The notes under the pieces are model-generated. The model was given only the letters and a program-made list of their open reading frames with translations. It did not search any database and was not told where the DNA came from. Shown here piece after piece: positions 21,045 to 32,879 of a stretch of DNA of 64,000 bases. This stretch comes from Mytilus californianus (Eukaryota > Mollusca > Bivalvia > Mytilida > Mytilidae): NCBI RefSeq assembly GCF_021869535.1, contig NW_026262712.1:99576140-99640139 (forward strand), given 5' to 3'. The number at the start of each line of letters is the position of its first letter. The first letter of the stretch is position 1. The position numbers and the translations under genes are program-made.

Positions 21045-21702
21045 TCTAATAGAACAGCCAATTCTAACTGTGAACAACAAATTTATTTATTTTGTAAAAT
21101 ATAAAAAATATTTCAATACTCCTAACAACAAAATTATCATATTTAAATGTTTCTGTGTGCGATTTTTTTATTTAACGCCATTTTTTCCCAGGTTAGAGTT
21201 GTCTTTTTGACATTGTTTTAAATCTTTTTTATTAATATTGTATTAATATTGTGTCATAGATCAAATTTATTCGTTCAGTGTATGTTTACTTGTTTTTGTC
21301 TATATGTCTTTTTGATCGAGTTACTTTACAGTGTGTCTTTTTATGTTGCAATGTTACACTACTGTTTCAGGTAAGGGTGAATGTTGGCGCCTGTTTAAAC
21401 TTTTAAACCCGCTGCATTTGTATGCACCTGTTCTAAGTCTGGAGCTAGATCAGTGGTTGCCATTTGTTGATGTGGTTCATAATTAAAGTGTTTCTCGTCC
21501 ACGTTTTTTATAGAGATTAGACCGTTGGTTTTCCTGTTTGAATTGTGATTTTGGGGCCCTTTAAAGCTTGCTGTTCGATGTGAGCCATGGCTCCGTGTTG
21601 AAGGCCTTACTTTGACCTATAATTGTTTCCTTTTACACATTTTGACTCGGATGGAGAGTTGTCTCATTGGCACTCATATCACATCTTCTTATTTTTATTA
21701 CC
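21045..21702 (+). mobile_element. Penelope-type 3' untranslated fragment
   Basis: Collinear with 41840-42504: aacaacaaatttatttattttgt, gtgtcatagatca..ttattcgttcagtgtatgtttacttg, ggcgcctgtttaaac, gttgatgtggttcataa, gattagaccgttggttttcctgtttgaa, and the 3' end gagttgtctcattggcactcatatcacatcttctta. No protein-coding part remains. Confidence 0.75.
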
Positions 21703-22335
21703 GAAGCTTTGTTTAACCTAAGATGTGACACAACTATATGATTTCATTAATTGGAATCTTACAGACAGAAAAGTGTCATAAAATCTTGTCAATACTGAAG
21801 CACTAGTTATTAGGTGGGTGGAACCTTTGGAGACTAATGGTTTACGAACATCGGTTTCGACATTATTCCAATGTGCATAACACGCATTGTTACAATAATC
21901 TTCCTCAAATAGATTCGAAACAAAAAGTTTGTACAACCGATTTAATTCAAATATTGGTTACACCATGACTAGTCGCCGTAGGCAAGATTTCGAATTTATT
22001 TTTTCAGCTTCTCTGATGGTGTTCATTATTGGCAAAAACCTTAATTACCGAGCATAACTTTTACCAATGTGGATGTAAATGTGTATTCGTGTTGATTATG
22101 GCTTGATTTTGTGACCAAGAAATCATTGTCTGACATGGACCACGTTTGCACGACCAAAATTTTTTTCATTGTTGAAAATTGACCGGAATAAAAAAAAATT
22201 AATAAAAAGATATCCACAAGAAACTGACCAGGATAATTAACTGTGATCTGGAAAGGTCATAATTTTCATTGCACTTTGCACTCATCATTATGTGGCCAGT
22301 ATTTATAAACAATGATGAATAGACATGCCCAAAAT

Positions 22336-23086
22336 TTACAATACTAAAATGAGGTCATGCACAAGAGTCTCGTGTTCACATATCTCTTCATCTAATGGTG
22401 ACCAGAAACAACAAATGGTTATATCCTTGTATTTGTCCGTTGGCATCAAATCACAATTGTCACAATATGCGTTTTTATAAAGTGTTCGTAATGTATACAC
22501 ATCTTGAAAATGTCGTTGGGACCTTGACAAGGCTTGTGTTAAGGTCAACTGTGCATTTATGATCAGGATACCGATTATGTCGTTGGGTTGACCAACAAGG
22601 ATTAAATCCATCCCTTGTATGTTGTATGCCTCGCCACGGCCTGAGATGAGGGTATCCGAAATGCTTGCATAAGACTATGATATATGGAAGGCGCTTCCAT
22701 AGATTCACCAATTGTGTTATCCTGCTGTGTAGTTGTATCATTACCAGAAGTCGTCCTGAAATGTGTGACCATGATTTGCCTCTTTTGTTGCTTATCCGTT
22801 CTTGCATCGAATTTCGTGGAATCATCACGATCAGTGTCAGGTACCGTCAGTACTTGTCGTACATGTTCCTGTGTCTCTGCTTCACGTGACCTGGACTTAT
22901 GATTGCTTGCATCATTTGATCAGGATCTTTTGTATCTTTCTACCATCTTAGGTAATCATGTTTTTCTTCTTTCTCGGATTACGCCTTCCACGGGTACAAG
23001 TCCGTATTGTTCTTTTAGATAGTTCATTTGGAGTTGCTGACTGGATTTCCGTTTAACCATGTTTCCAAAGCCAAAAGTCTTCATTT
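22336..23086 (-). pseudogene. Degenerate coding relic, family not recognised
   Basis: Read on the minus strand, an ATG near 23085 opens a short basic sequence (MKTFGFGNMVKRKSSQQLQM). Further frames then carry protein-like, GC-richer text: EAETQEHVRQVLTVPDTDRD, FDARTDKQQKRQ, and then, in another frame, LVGQPNDIIGILIINAQLTL and CDNCDLMPTDKYKD. Frameshifts separate the blocks. The composition is more coding-like than the surroundings, suggesting a broken gene or retroelement ORF. I cannot name it. Confidence 0.3.
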
Positions 23087-23175
23087 CCATTCCTGGGGCT
23101 GTTTTATTCGTTATTGACTGGTTTGTCGTCGATTTACGTCGTCTTTCCTCTTTTTGACTGACCTTAATATTTTAG

Positions 23176-23313
23176 ATGTCTGTTTTCAATAAACGTAGCA
23201 ATCCTGTGCCTAAAGATAAGAAGGGCGATGAAAGTACCTATTGTAACAAATGCACAAAGCCAGTATCTATGGCTTGCAGGAATTGGTTTGGAATACAGAT
23301 TATTCTCGTTTAA
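23176..23313 (+). CDS. Short open segment with a Cys-rich, PHD-like motif
   Basis: ATG follows TTTTAG and opens 45 codons: a basic start (SVFNKRSNPVPKDKKGDES), then YCNKCTKPVSMACRNWFGIQ. The C-x2-C...C-x2-W pattern resembles the first half of a PHD/FYVE-type finger. It starts about 90 bp from the opposite-strand relic. It may be an exon fragment of a host gene or of a retroelement ORF. The second half of a finger is not seen. Confidence 0.3.
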   Translation: MSVFNKRSNPVPKDKKGDESTYCNKCTKPVSMACRNWFGIQIILV

Positions 23314-23571
23314 TTTTTTATTTAAAAGTTGTTCAACTGAAATCTCAACAAAATTTTGTTATTTCCATGATAACTATATTTGATCAGAATAAGGAATTTA
23401 GCTGTAAATGATTTTTCAAAGTGTCGTCAATCCAAATTAATATTTTTGTAAGATGGTCTTAGAAGAATCAGCGGCCGTAAGGTTATATTTATTTCTTTAT
23501 GAAAATAAGGAAGTAAAGTTATAAATGATTTATAAGCAGTACATATCTAGCTAATTCTTGCAATATTTAAG

Positions 23572-23693
23572 GGTGCTCTTGTCATAATTGTCTTCGCTGA
23601 GGACCCCGTAGATTCACTTGACACGCTTAAGGAAGTTGTACTTCGGAAGATACAAGCCAATGTCCATCCGTCAGATACGTGGCTTCAAAGGAG
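23572..23693 (+). CDS. Possible orphan internal exon
   Basis: Bounded by ATATTTAAG and GAG|GTGAGT, this 122-bp block is open in one frame and reads GALVIIVFAEDPVDSLDTLK, then KEVVLRKIQANVHPSDTWLQ. It is distinctly less AT-rich than its flanks and looks like real protein, but I recognise no family and find no clear neighbouring exons apart from the Cys-rich segment at 23176. Confidence 0.4.
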
Positions 23694-23939
23694 GTGAGTT
23701 TTATATTCTATAAAACTGTGAAGTTGATCGAAAAAAAAAAATAGGGACATTTCATGTTTTTAAAGAAATAATTTAATTTATACACAAGTCGAAGGGGTAA
23801 TGCGCTTTCTTTATTCCTAAAAAGTAAATAATAAACTTGGACTACTGATTTCTTAAAGCGTTGCCTTTGTTGCGGCTGACAGATTTCTATAAAGGTTTTT
23901 GGGGTCGTATATATTTTTTTAGCTCAATCTTTCTTCTTC

Positions 23940-24395
23940 ATCCGAATTCACGTTACAAACCTGGGCCGGTGAGTCTCTCTTTTTCTTCGATTTGTATCTG
24001 CACCTTCGAAATATTCTTATCTGGGAATTTTAGTTTAAATTTGCCAAATTCAGAATCTGATCTATCTCGAAAACGTTTGATTAAATTTTGTTCTTTCATT
24101 GCACTCAATTTGCTGCCTCAAATGTCTTAGGTACTTCCCTCACAACCTCTATTCGTAGGAAGTCGTAGTATAAGCCGTCGCAAATGTACCCTCCTTTTCT
24201 TTAAGAATACGTGCATGGGTATTACCGTCGGCCTGGATAGGGGGATATGCATCCTCTGCTATGCCTAGCAACCTTTCTGCATACATTTATACATTCCCCT
24301 CAGACAATTTTCTGGTTTTTCTTAACATTGCCAGAGCCTGCTGCTATTCTGTGATCTCTGCAAATCGTTTTTGCTTTTCACTGAACTAGTACACA
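23940..24395 (-). pseudogene. LTR-retrotransposon gag relic
   Basis: On the minus strand several frames carry gag-like text: AERLLGIAEDAYPPIQADGN (compare the YaeRLqrIAe.AYP block of mollusc Gypsy gags), then VREVPKTFEAAN and NERTKFNQTF. Multiple frameshifts and stops break it. No LTRs were identified. The forward-strand ORF at 23861-24130 is a shadow. Confidence 0.4.
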
Positions 24396-24399
24396 TTTT

Positions 24400-25430
24400 A
24401 TGCTTAGGGGCCAGCTGAAGCCCGCCTTAAGATGCGAAATTTTCTCGCTATGTTGAAGACCCATTGGTTACCTTCGGTTATTTTCTGCTTTGGTCGGGTT
24501 GTTGTCTCTTTGACACATTCCCCATTTTCATTCTCAATTTTATTTGTAGTAGGACTTTAGATCTTGCCATTTTGGCAGTTTACCTTCAGCTGCAACCTCG
24601 TTAATGTAGTATTTGACAAGATTTGCTATTTGGAATACTATTACCTATACCCTGACCTAAAAATTAAGATCACTAGATAAAACATCAGAATAAAAAAGTG
24701 CAAAGCAAATCTAGCAGCATTACAATCAACACCGTGCCAGGCTAAACAAGAACATAGTTTGTGTACTCTTATGCCATACCCAGACACATTAAAAAACAGT
24801 AATCATACGTTTCTGTGTACAGCAAAAAAATAAATACTAACGTAACGATTTCTCGTTTAAATGGAATGTTCACAGCTTCGATACGAAATTGAAAACATAA
24901 TTTTCGAAAGAACTGGTTTTGATTCACTAAATGCATTTCATTTATTCTCGGCATTCCCCTGTTTAGATAGGAATAACAGATTATCTTTTTTCTAATCAGT
25001 AAAATCTTTCATTTTGTTGATTCAAGACAACGTAATTATATGTATTATGGCAAACGTATCAATCGAAATCAACGAATTAAGGTAGATAGGGTGTCTTCCT
25101 CCATCTTGGATTTTGAAATACCAGAAAACAATCGGTCTAGATCTTTAATAAAATGTGCAAATTTTGAGAGTAATAGGTAATTCACGTGTAAGAATTTTTA
25201 ATTCAATATAGAAAATGACATGTTTTATTATATTTATGGTTGTATTTTACAAAAAAAACAGAATACTTTTGTTTGATTCATTTTTTTCCAACTTTGCCAC
25301 ATAAGGGGAGGCAACTCAAATGTGAGGGCAGATAATTCAGATAAAGTTACTTTTACAATAGTTTGATTTTTGATTATATATCAATTACATCATCGCATTT
25401 TAGATATGATTCCTAAGGACATGTTTTTAC
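24400..25430. other. No gene seen
   Basis: AT-rich sequence with repeat tails (ggttgttgtctctttgacacattcccc near 24495, a typical dispersed mussel repeat end). No coding region supported. Confidence 0.3.
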
Positions 25431-25439
25431 GGGGGACTT

Positions 25440-26765
25440 CAACACATCGTTCAAGTCCGACAGGTTAAAAATATTTTGAGAAATTAACTATAATATCGTC
25501 CTCTATCTTAACTAGATTGGCAACAGTGTCGTCAGATCATTTAATTTTAAACGTTCTTCGATCCTATTATAAACATTATTGTAAATGTTGAAAATCTGAT
25601 GAAAATCTCTTGACTTCTAGAATAAGAAACTAACTTCAAGCACCCGCAAAGCGATTTGTGTTCGTATCAGCCGACAAAGCAGTCAGCAATATGGAAGTGG
25701 TGGTATGACGTAAATACTACACGGAAGTTCTCAAGTAGGAAATTATTAATTCTTCTACATTCAGATCCGTACACTCCACATAGAGTCATATAGTTAACAA
25801 TCATATCATTACCAAATCTAAGCTTAAAGACTATTCTGGTTATTTAATGGTCCCTACTATTTATTGGTTACCTAAACTACACAAAACAAACCGTAAAATA
25901 TAGCTTCATCTCAGTATCTAGTAGTGTTCTATTACTGATATTTCAGAGCTTTACATTATATATATATATAGCTAGTTCCCTAACTACTTTCAAATAACAT
26001 AGCATTCACTTTTGTAATAAAACATATGTTAATAGTGGAAATAAATAGTTTTTGAGTGTAAAACATCCTTTAATGTTTTAGATAAATTACGTGATTTTGA
26101 TGGTCCTTTTATTCGGTTGACAGTTTTGACTTTTCAACTCTTTACACTACACTTGCACACATTCCTATCAAACAAAAAGTTTTCCTATTCATTTAAATGG
26201 TCATTTGAAAAATTGATTGAAAATTTATTTGCTGCAACTCACGTAACATGTGTAATGCCTTCTTCTCAAATGAGAAAGGTAAATATGTTAGATTTACTTA
26301 CTGGAGGTGTGAAGAGATAATTAAAGCAGTATTTTTTTTCTCATTGACAACATTTATGTACGTTTCGGTAATAAATTGTATCGACAGGTAGGAATTCCTA
26401 TGGGTACCAATTGCGCCACTTTAATTGCTGATTTGTACTTCGAATTTTTATGAATCACAGATACGTCTAAATTCATTATAATTGCTCAATTCAACAACAC
26501 TTACTGTTATATGCATGATATGTTTTCATTAAAAAAATCAAGAATTCTCTAAACATACTGCAGAAATTTACACATGGAACTTTCTTTAAGAAAATATATT
26601 ATAAACAGCAATACCTGTGCTTTCCTATATTTAGATGTTTCCGTTTTACACGATAGCGTCTACGTTTACAACCATAGAACGCTCTCGATCCTTTCGTTAA
26701 TTTTTCTTTTCTGGACGTTGAAGTTCCTTTGGCACCATCTTAGGGTGTTTATATATTTATATGTA
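25440..26765 (+). pseudogene. Penelope-like reverse-transcriptase relic
   Basis: Scattered frames show Penelope-type motifs in order: FVSADKAVSN (25660), VPTIYWLPKLHKT (25850), DSFDFSTLYTTLPH-like text (26110-26170), KWSFEKLIENLFAAT, RQVGIPMGTNCATLIADLYF (26385-26440), and a C-terminal part near 26640. It parallels the better-preserved copy at 39352-40698. Frameshifts and stops throughout; not functional. Confidence 0.7.
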
Positions 26766-26930
26766 AGCGGCAATAAGTAAAATTAGGCATTAAGCTTAAA
26801 TCCTAGGCAATAAGCTAACGCCTAGGCATTAAGTTATTGCCCGAAATTTTCTGGCATTAAGCTTATTTCCTGAAATCTGATGTTGATTATATAACATATT
26901 GCCAAACATCATTCGGGCAATAAGTGAACT
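26766..26930 (+). repeat. Array of GGCATTAAG / GGCAATAAG repeats
   Basis: Five copies of GGCA(A/T)TAAG occur at irregular 17-28-bp spacing from 26769 to about 26865, with a sixth near 26916. TTATTGCC at 26836 is an inverted copy, so part of the array is palindromic. Confidence 0.6.
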
Positions 26931-27299
26931 TTGGGATTTTTGCCTTATCTTCCATAAATATGTACATTCGTTGAAATATATTCTTCATGTAAAGTATTGT
27001 TTATATCATACGTCAAATATTAATATACATTAATTTTACAGATCTTTAAATTTTAGTATTTTTTCATATTCTTAACAAAATTAATCTGTATTTTTTTTTT
27101 TGTGGTATTACAACAATTGATATGTTTGAAAGGGTGGGGATTGATGATTCTATCTGAAAATTATTTGAAGAAAATTCGCTTTTCACTGGTCGAGCTGATT
27201 TTGGTCTGGTCAAAAGCAGACAAATGTAGATATGAATTTTTACTCACATCATCTTTCCATTTATTTTATTGAATGTTAAATTTCCCAGGCAATCTTGTC

Positions 27300-28035
27300 T
27301 TTTTCACTACTTAATCTGTATTATTATCATTTAAGTGGCTTATCTAATGGAGACAAATGTCTTGAATCTTTGCAGTCTAAATTTGAAAGTAAAAACAAGG
27401 AGTATGAACTTTACCTTTTGAAATCCCCAAAAAAGACGACAGCTATAGACTTCTAAAATTGAAAAAGGTATATATGGCTTTTTGAGCATTGGTGGCTTTG
27501 CAAAATAAAAAGTAAAATAATGGAGAATGATGAAGAAAAATCAAAAACAAATCTAGAGGAACTGTATGGTACTTTGGAAAAGGCACATACACAGGTCATG
27601 GTGACAGAGACTTTATGATTAAACAAACTTAATAAAACCTATGCAAATATTTCTCGTGATTCCATATGGTTGTGCAGATATTTCTCGAAGAAAATCTCAA
27701 ACAAAGCCGTCAGTCCACATAACTAGGAGTGACATTCCACAAGACCATGCCGCTTCAAATCCTCAACAAAACTTCGAAGTATTACAACATTTCTGTTCTA
27801 GAGGCTAAGCAGGGAAGAAAATATGCCCTTAAATAGCAGAACAAATTGGAACTCGGCAGGACGAAAGAGCCCATAGTCTTGAAACAAAAGTGTCATTCCA
27901 ACACCAGCAGATACCAATTTTACCAATGCTGACTCATGGTTACATTTCAATGGATAGAGTCAATGATCACCATGAGATGACAGCTGGAATTGGTGCAGCT
28001 CTTGTTCCACAACAGTTTACGTTATGTTTAACCAT
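27300..28035 (+). pseudogene. Degenerate coding relic, not recognised
   Basis: Broken frames with protein-like composition: ENDEEKSKTNLEELYGTLEK, QVMVTETL, then ERAHSLETKVSFQHQQIPIL and RVNDHHEMTAGIGAALVPQQ. Many stops. It may derive from a retroelement or a host gene. Confidence 0.25.
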
Positions 28036-28751
28036 ACAACATGTTTAACTAACACGGTTGATTCACGAGGCTTTGATTTTAGAATTGTAAGAGAAAGTGT
28101 ACCCCCTGTCTACACGTCAAGTGTTTTTTTATCATGCAAATGCCCATTTTCAGGTTAAATGAAAGAGACATTCGGGTCAGGAAACATATAGATTTACATG
28201 TTTTACTTAAGATAGAGATGCCAGGCCTATATATTTACAGCGATGTATTGCATCATCTGTAACGAGCTTGTCAAGACGAGCATTTTAGGCGCTATTTGTA
28301 AACATCTGAAGTACGTTTACAAAGTGATGCCAATTAAAACACGTCATTTCATCCCCCTTTTTTTCTCTTTCCAAGATGGCCACCGGTGATTTCAATCTTT
28401 ATAGGCATATTCTGAGGCAAATAGAAAGTGTTATGCTCTTAAACTAAACACCATGTTCTAGCAGACTATACTTCATTATTCAGAGGAAATCATAACATTT
28501 CTGTAAGACGTGTTGCAACCTGAAATCTCTCATTCTTACATTATACAACGGTCTGGATAGCCATGTTGAATCATTTTTTTCTATTAAGTGCCCAAAAAAT
28601 GTACAGCTTTATATATTTACAAATACTAATTTTCCTGTTTTGTTAAATTAAAAGAACTGGGTATCACAAAACAAATTTATATAAAATAAAAAATCGATTA
28701 TTAAGAGATCAATTTAAGGTCTTTTCACATCAATTTTCTAAGTAATTGATA

Positions 28752-29475
28752 AAAAACTACTTCCGGTTAACTCAAAGTTACTTTTGGCGTCCAATCATAG
28801 GTTTCTTCCTAATGATTCAATATATATATAGTTTCTATATACTTTTGCCTGAAATAAGGGAGATAATTGCCAACTTCCTGTTAAGAAAATGTCACTTCCG
28901 GTCTCAAATGATAGCTGTTTTTACACTGATTCCAAACATATATGGTTTTTATATACTTGTAGAAAAAGGGAAATTATTGGCTATTTCCGGTTTAGAAAAT
29001 TCACTTCAGGTCTCAAATGTAAGCTTTATTCACACTGATTCCAAAAATATATGGTTTGTTTATACTTATGCCTGTAATAAGGAATTTGTTTGCTACTTCC
29101 GGTGTATATAATGTCACTTCCGGTCTCCAATAATAGCTTTATTCATTCTGATCCCTAAAATATATTGTTTGTATATACTTATGCCATAATAAGGAACTCA
29201 TTTGCTACTTCAGGTTATATAATGTCACTTCCGGTCTCAATTAATAGCTTTATTCACACTGATTCCAAAAATATATAGTTGTATATACTTATGCCTGTAA
29301 TAAGGAATTCATTTGCTACTTCCGGTTTGTATAATGTCACTTCCGGTCTCAAAAGGTTGATGTTTGCCTACTTAAAAATATATGGTTTTTAGGTACTTTT
29401 CCTTTAAATAAGTGCAAAAAATACAACCTCCGGTTCACTCAATGTCACTTCCGGTTGATTAATTTCCAAGTTTAT
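28752..29475 (+). repeat. Tandem array of ~111-bp units rich in ACTTCCGG (copy A)
   Basis: Repeated block 'cacttccggtctcaa..tagctttattcacactgattccaaaaatatatggtt..tatacttatgcctg..aataagg..tgctacttccggtt'. The CACTTC(C/A)GGTCTC landmark falls at 28893, 29002, 29115, 29226 and 29338, a period of 109-113 bp. Most units carry two ACTTCCGG sites. ACCGGAAGT (its complement) is the ETS-factor consensus; whether it acts as such here is unknown. Confidence 0.85.
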
Positions 29476-29479
29476 ATGT

Positions 29480-29960
29480 CACCAAACATTTTGCAAAAGA
29501 CCTTATGGCTTTATCATGTACCAATCTGAAAAAAATAATCAATTTAACTTAAACTAAAACATGTCAGGGCTAATAAATCCTATTAGATGTCATTGGATTG
29601 ATTCAGACCAAATGTATCATATCTTCATCACAATAAAGCAAACATTTTGCACTAGTTCTTTTACATATAACTTTAAAAGTATCAGACAAAACGCAAAAAC
29701 AAGCAAAAGACAAAATTCAGAACATGACTTTGACCTTTGACCTTGACCTCATTTTCTAAGTAAGGACCCTTGTTAAAGTTAGATAACTCCTATAACATTT
29801 TAGCGGATCTCTTCGATCCAAATCAGCCAAAAATTCCTGAGGATGTAACTAACAAATATGAAAAAGAATTTTTTGGTTACAGAGGAGATAAACTAACAAG
29901 AAAAACAGTGTTTTGGGAGATAACTCTTACAATAAAAAAGTCTACGGCTTAACACGATGA
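29480..29960 (+). repeat. Unique part of the duplicated segment (copy A)
   Basis: Matches 30500-31010 collinearly: ttgcaaaagaccttatggct, ctattagatgtcattggatt, gcaaacattttgcactagtt, then a run of TGACCT-type half-sites at about 29725-29755. Some coding-like text at 29770-29952 is shared with the second copy and is repeat-derived. Confidence 0.75.
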
Positions 29961-30099
29961 GTTTAAGAAGCGCAATAACTGTTTGAAATAATATCCAAAA
30001 TATCTATGCCACATCTTGCGAAACAACTTTATGCCGCAAGAAAAGGGCATGGCGGAAGAAAAAAAAATAATAATTAAAAAAGGTCTCTCCACATCAATT

Positions 30100-31085
30100 T
30101 TCGAAATAAGTACTTCCTGTTTACTCAAAGTTACTTTTGGCATCCATTCATAGGTTTCTTCATACTGATGCAATAGATATATGGTTTATATATACTTTTG
30201 CCTGAAATAAGGGAAATAAGTGCCAACTTCCGGTTTAGAAAATTCACTTCCGGTCTCATATGATAGCTGTGTTTATATTGATTTCAAGAATATATGGTTT
30301 ATATATACTTTTTTCTGTAAACAGGGAGAAATTGGCTACTTCCGGTTTAGAAAATGTCACTTCCGGTCTCAAATGATACGTTTAATATGCCAATTCAAAA
30401 AATATATGATTTCTAGGTACTTTTCCATGAAATAAGTGCAAAAATGATAACTTCCGGTTTACTCAAGGTCACTTCCGGTTGACATTTTTAAAGGTCATAT
30501 ATCACCCGACATTTTGCAACAGACCTTATGGCTTTATCATGTACCAACCTTAAGTTATAATCAATTTATCTTAAAATAAAGCAGTTCAGGGGCAATAACT
30601 CCTATTAGATGTCATTGGATTGTTTCAGACCGAAGATATCATATCTTCATCACAACAAAGCAAACATTTTGCACTAGTTCTTTATATATAACTTAATAAG
30701 TGTCAGAGAAAATGCAAAAACTAATAAAATTCAAAATTAAGAACATGACCTTGACCGTTGACCTTGACCTCATTTTTTAAGAAAGGACCCAAGGACTTCA
30801 AATAATAAGACTTCAGGTTAATACGACTAACGGTTTTTGAGTTACAAAATCATAGCAACAAATTTATTTGGTAAAGGTAGATAACTCCTATGAGATTTTA
30901 TCGTTATCTTGTTTGGTTACGGAGGAGATACACTAACAAGAAAAACAATGTTCGGGGAGATAACACTTACAATAAAAAGTCTTCAACTTAACAAGATGAC
31001 TTTTTAAAGCGCAATAACTGTTCGATATAATTTCCAAAATATCCAAGCGACATCTTGCGAAACAACTTTATACCGCAAGAAAAGG
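30100..31085 (+). repeat. Second copy of the ACTTCCGG-array segment (copy B)
   Basis: Begins with the same tactcaaagttacttttggc and tcataggtttcttc text as copy A, has fewer tandem units (ACTTCCGG pairs at about 30226/30245, 30339/30359 and 30451/30470), then repeats the unique part at an offset of about 1,020 bp. A segmental tandem duplication with different unit numbers. Confidence 0.8.
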
Positions 31086-31109
31086 GTTTGGCGGAAGAAG
31101 AAAAACAAA

Positions 31110-31245
31110 TAATAATAATAATAATATTCAGAATATATACAATAGGTCTTTCCACAGAAAAGTGGAAAGATCTAATAATGATAATAATAATAATAATTAT
31201 AACAAATACAATAGGTCTTTCCGCAGAAAAGTGGAAAAACCTTAT
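31110..31245 (+). repeat. (AAT)n-linked double hairpin
   Basis: Two related hairpins follow AAT/ATA-rich runs: AGGTCTTTCCAC-AGAAAA-GTGGAAAGATCT at 31143-31172 and AGGTCTTTCCGC-AGAAAA-GTGGAAAAACCT near 31213-31242. A third, weaker version (ggtctctccac) occurs at about 30082. Probably the terminal structure of a mobile element. Confidence 0.65.
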
Positions 31246-31319
31246 TTTACAGTCTATGAAAAGTGCTGTCGTTGTAATTGTTCCTGCCAAAACTAATGGC
31301 ACCGAGAAAGCTATAAAAT

Positions 31320-32285
31320 AGATAAAGTTTGAATTTGCGCACTCAGCTTGTCACCGAAAATGAGTAAAACTGTCAATAATTGGACAATGATGAGTCAAGC
31401 ACATGAAGCAGTTGTTACAATAGTTAGTAAACAAAAATCTTCAAAAAGCTATTCTGGGTAACATTTATATGCCATGTTAGAAATTTGGTTTTTCAAATTC
31501 GAAATATATTCTCTTAATAAATTATAGCGATCTTGGTGAAGTGATGTCATACCTGATTCTTTTTAAAATATATCATGAGTCGAGGTGCATTAAATATACG
31601 GTATCGGCACAAAGCTTGAAAGTGTGTAAAACCTCCGGGTAGGAAACGTGAAAATGGGCATCAGTGATTGCAAGTATAAAACACAATCCTGGAATTGAAC
31701 ATCAGTGATTGCAAGTATAAAACACAAATCTGGCACTGGTCTTCTTTGAATGTACCAAAAAGACCGGTTCCTTAATTGGTCCCAGTTTGGAGCTCAGGTG
31801 AATTTTAATATGTTGCAAATTTATACCAAAAAGTTCTTGGGGATATATTTGCTACGTATCGGGGCTCATTTTCCTACAATCTCTCTATTTGCAATGAACG
31901 TAGAGGATTGAAGTTTTCATTGCATAACAGTGAAGCACAGGATTGCCAAAAATAATGGTTCGGCGGTTTGTACCTTCATCTTGCCTAAACTTGTCTGAAC
32001 AAAAAAAATCATACCGTGGTCATTTCCATCCATAATGTTGTTTGTCTTTAACCTTGACCAAACAAAAAAGATCGAATATTATATTTTCCCAAACATGGGT
32101 CAGAATACGGGTTCACCTTACACAAAATGTCTGCATAAATAATAGAACAGAAAATAAGATATAGTGTATCAATACATGACATCAAATCACTGCACGCACA
32201 CGTAAAAACCAAGATCAAAGAAACAATGCCCTTTTTGCTGTTCTTCATCTCAAAGTCACCGTGGGGTCTGTACAGTCATTTTGAA
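31320..32285. other. No gene seen
   Basis: Contains a short direct repeat, catcagtgattgcaagtataaaacacaa (about 31658 and 31703), and otherwise AT-rich sequence without coding support. Confidence 0.3.
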
Positions 32286-32289
32286 TCTT

Positions 32290-32545
32290 TGATCAAATGT
32301 TATTGTTATACACATATGTGCATTCACGGTTCTACACGGTCGATACCTATATGTTGGCATTGCACAAGGACATGTTTTCTCTGACTGTTCATGACGTTTT
32401 TACACTAAATCCATTAGATGTTGGATGTGTACTGATTGATAATTTAGTCTTATATACATTATTTTGTTATAAGTTGTTATATGTGTTGCCCTGTTCACTC
32501 AATTTAAAACTCATACTGGTTTGGTTTCATCTTTGATAAAGATTG
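32290..32545 (+). mobile_element. Penelope-type fragment (region after the RT)
   Basis: Reverse-complement match to 39180-39340 and collinear with 41655-41760: cattgcacaaggacatgtttt, ctgactgttcatgacg, aaatccattagatgttgga, gtactgattgataatttag. Confidence 0.65.
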
Positions 32546-32879
32546 AACTTGAATGGTGGGTCCCGTTTTCTCACTTTTAAAGCTCAAGATATTATGTGCT
32601 ATAATTATTGACCAACCAAATCGGGCTCGGGTGACGTTCGAAATTTCCCGACCGTGCAGATTAAATGACACATACCGAATTCACAATGTGTTCGCTATGC
32701 CAGTGTCTGTAGTCGCGTTTAAGATTTCAAGGAACGTAATTTATGTGTAACATATAAGTTGCTTACATCCACTTTTGAAATTTCAATGAACGTAATGTAT
32801 GTTTTACCTATAATTGCTTGCATCCACGTTATTTGAACTTTAGTGGATAGTTGTCTCATTGACAATTATACCACATCTC

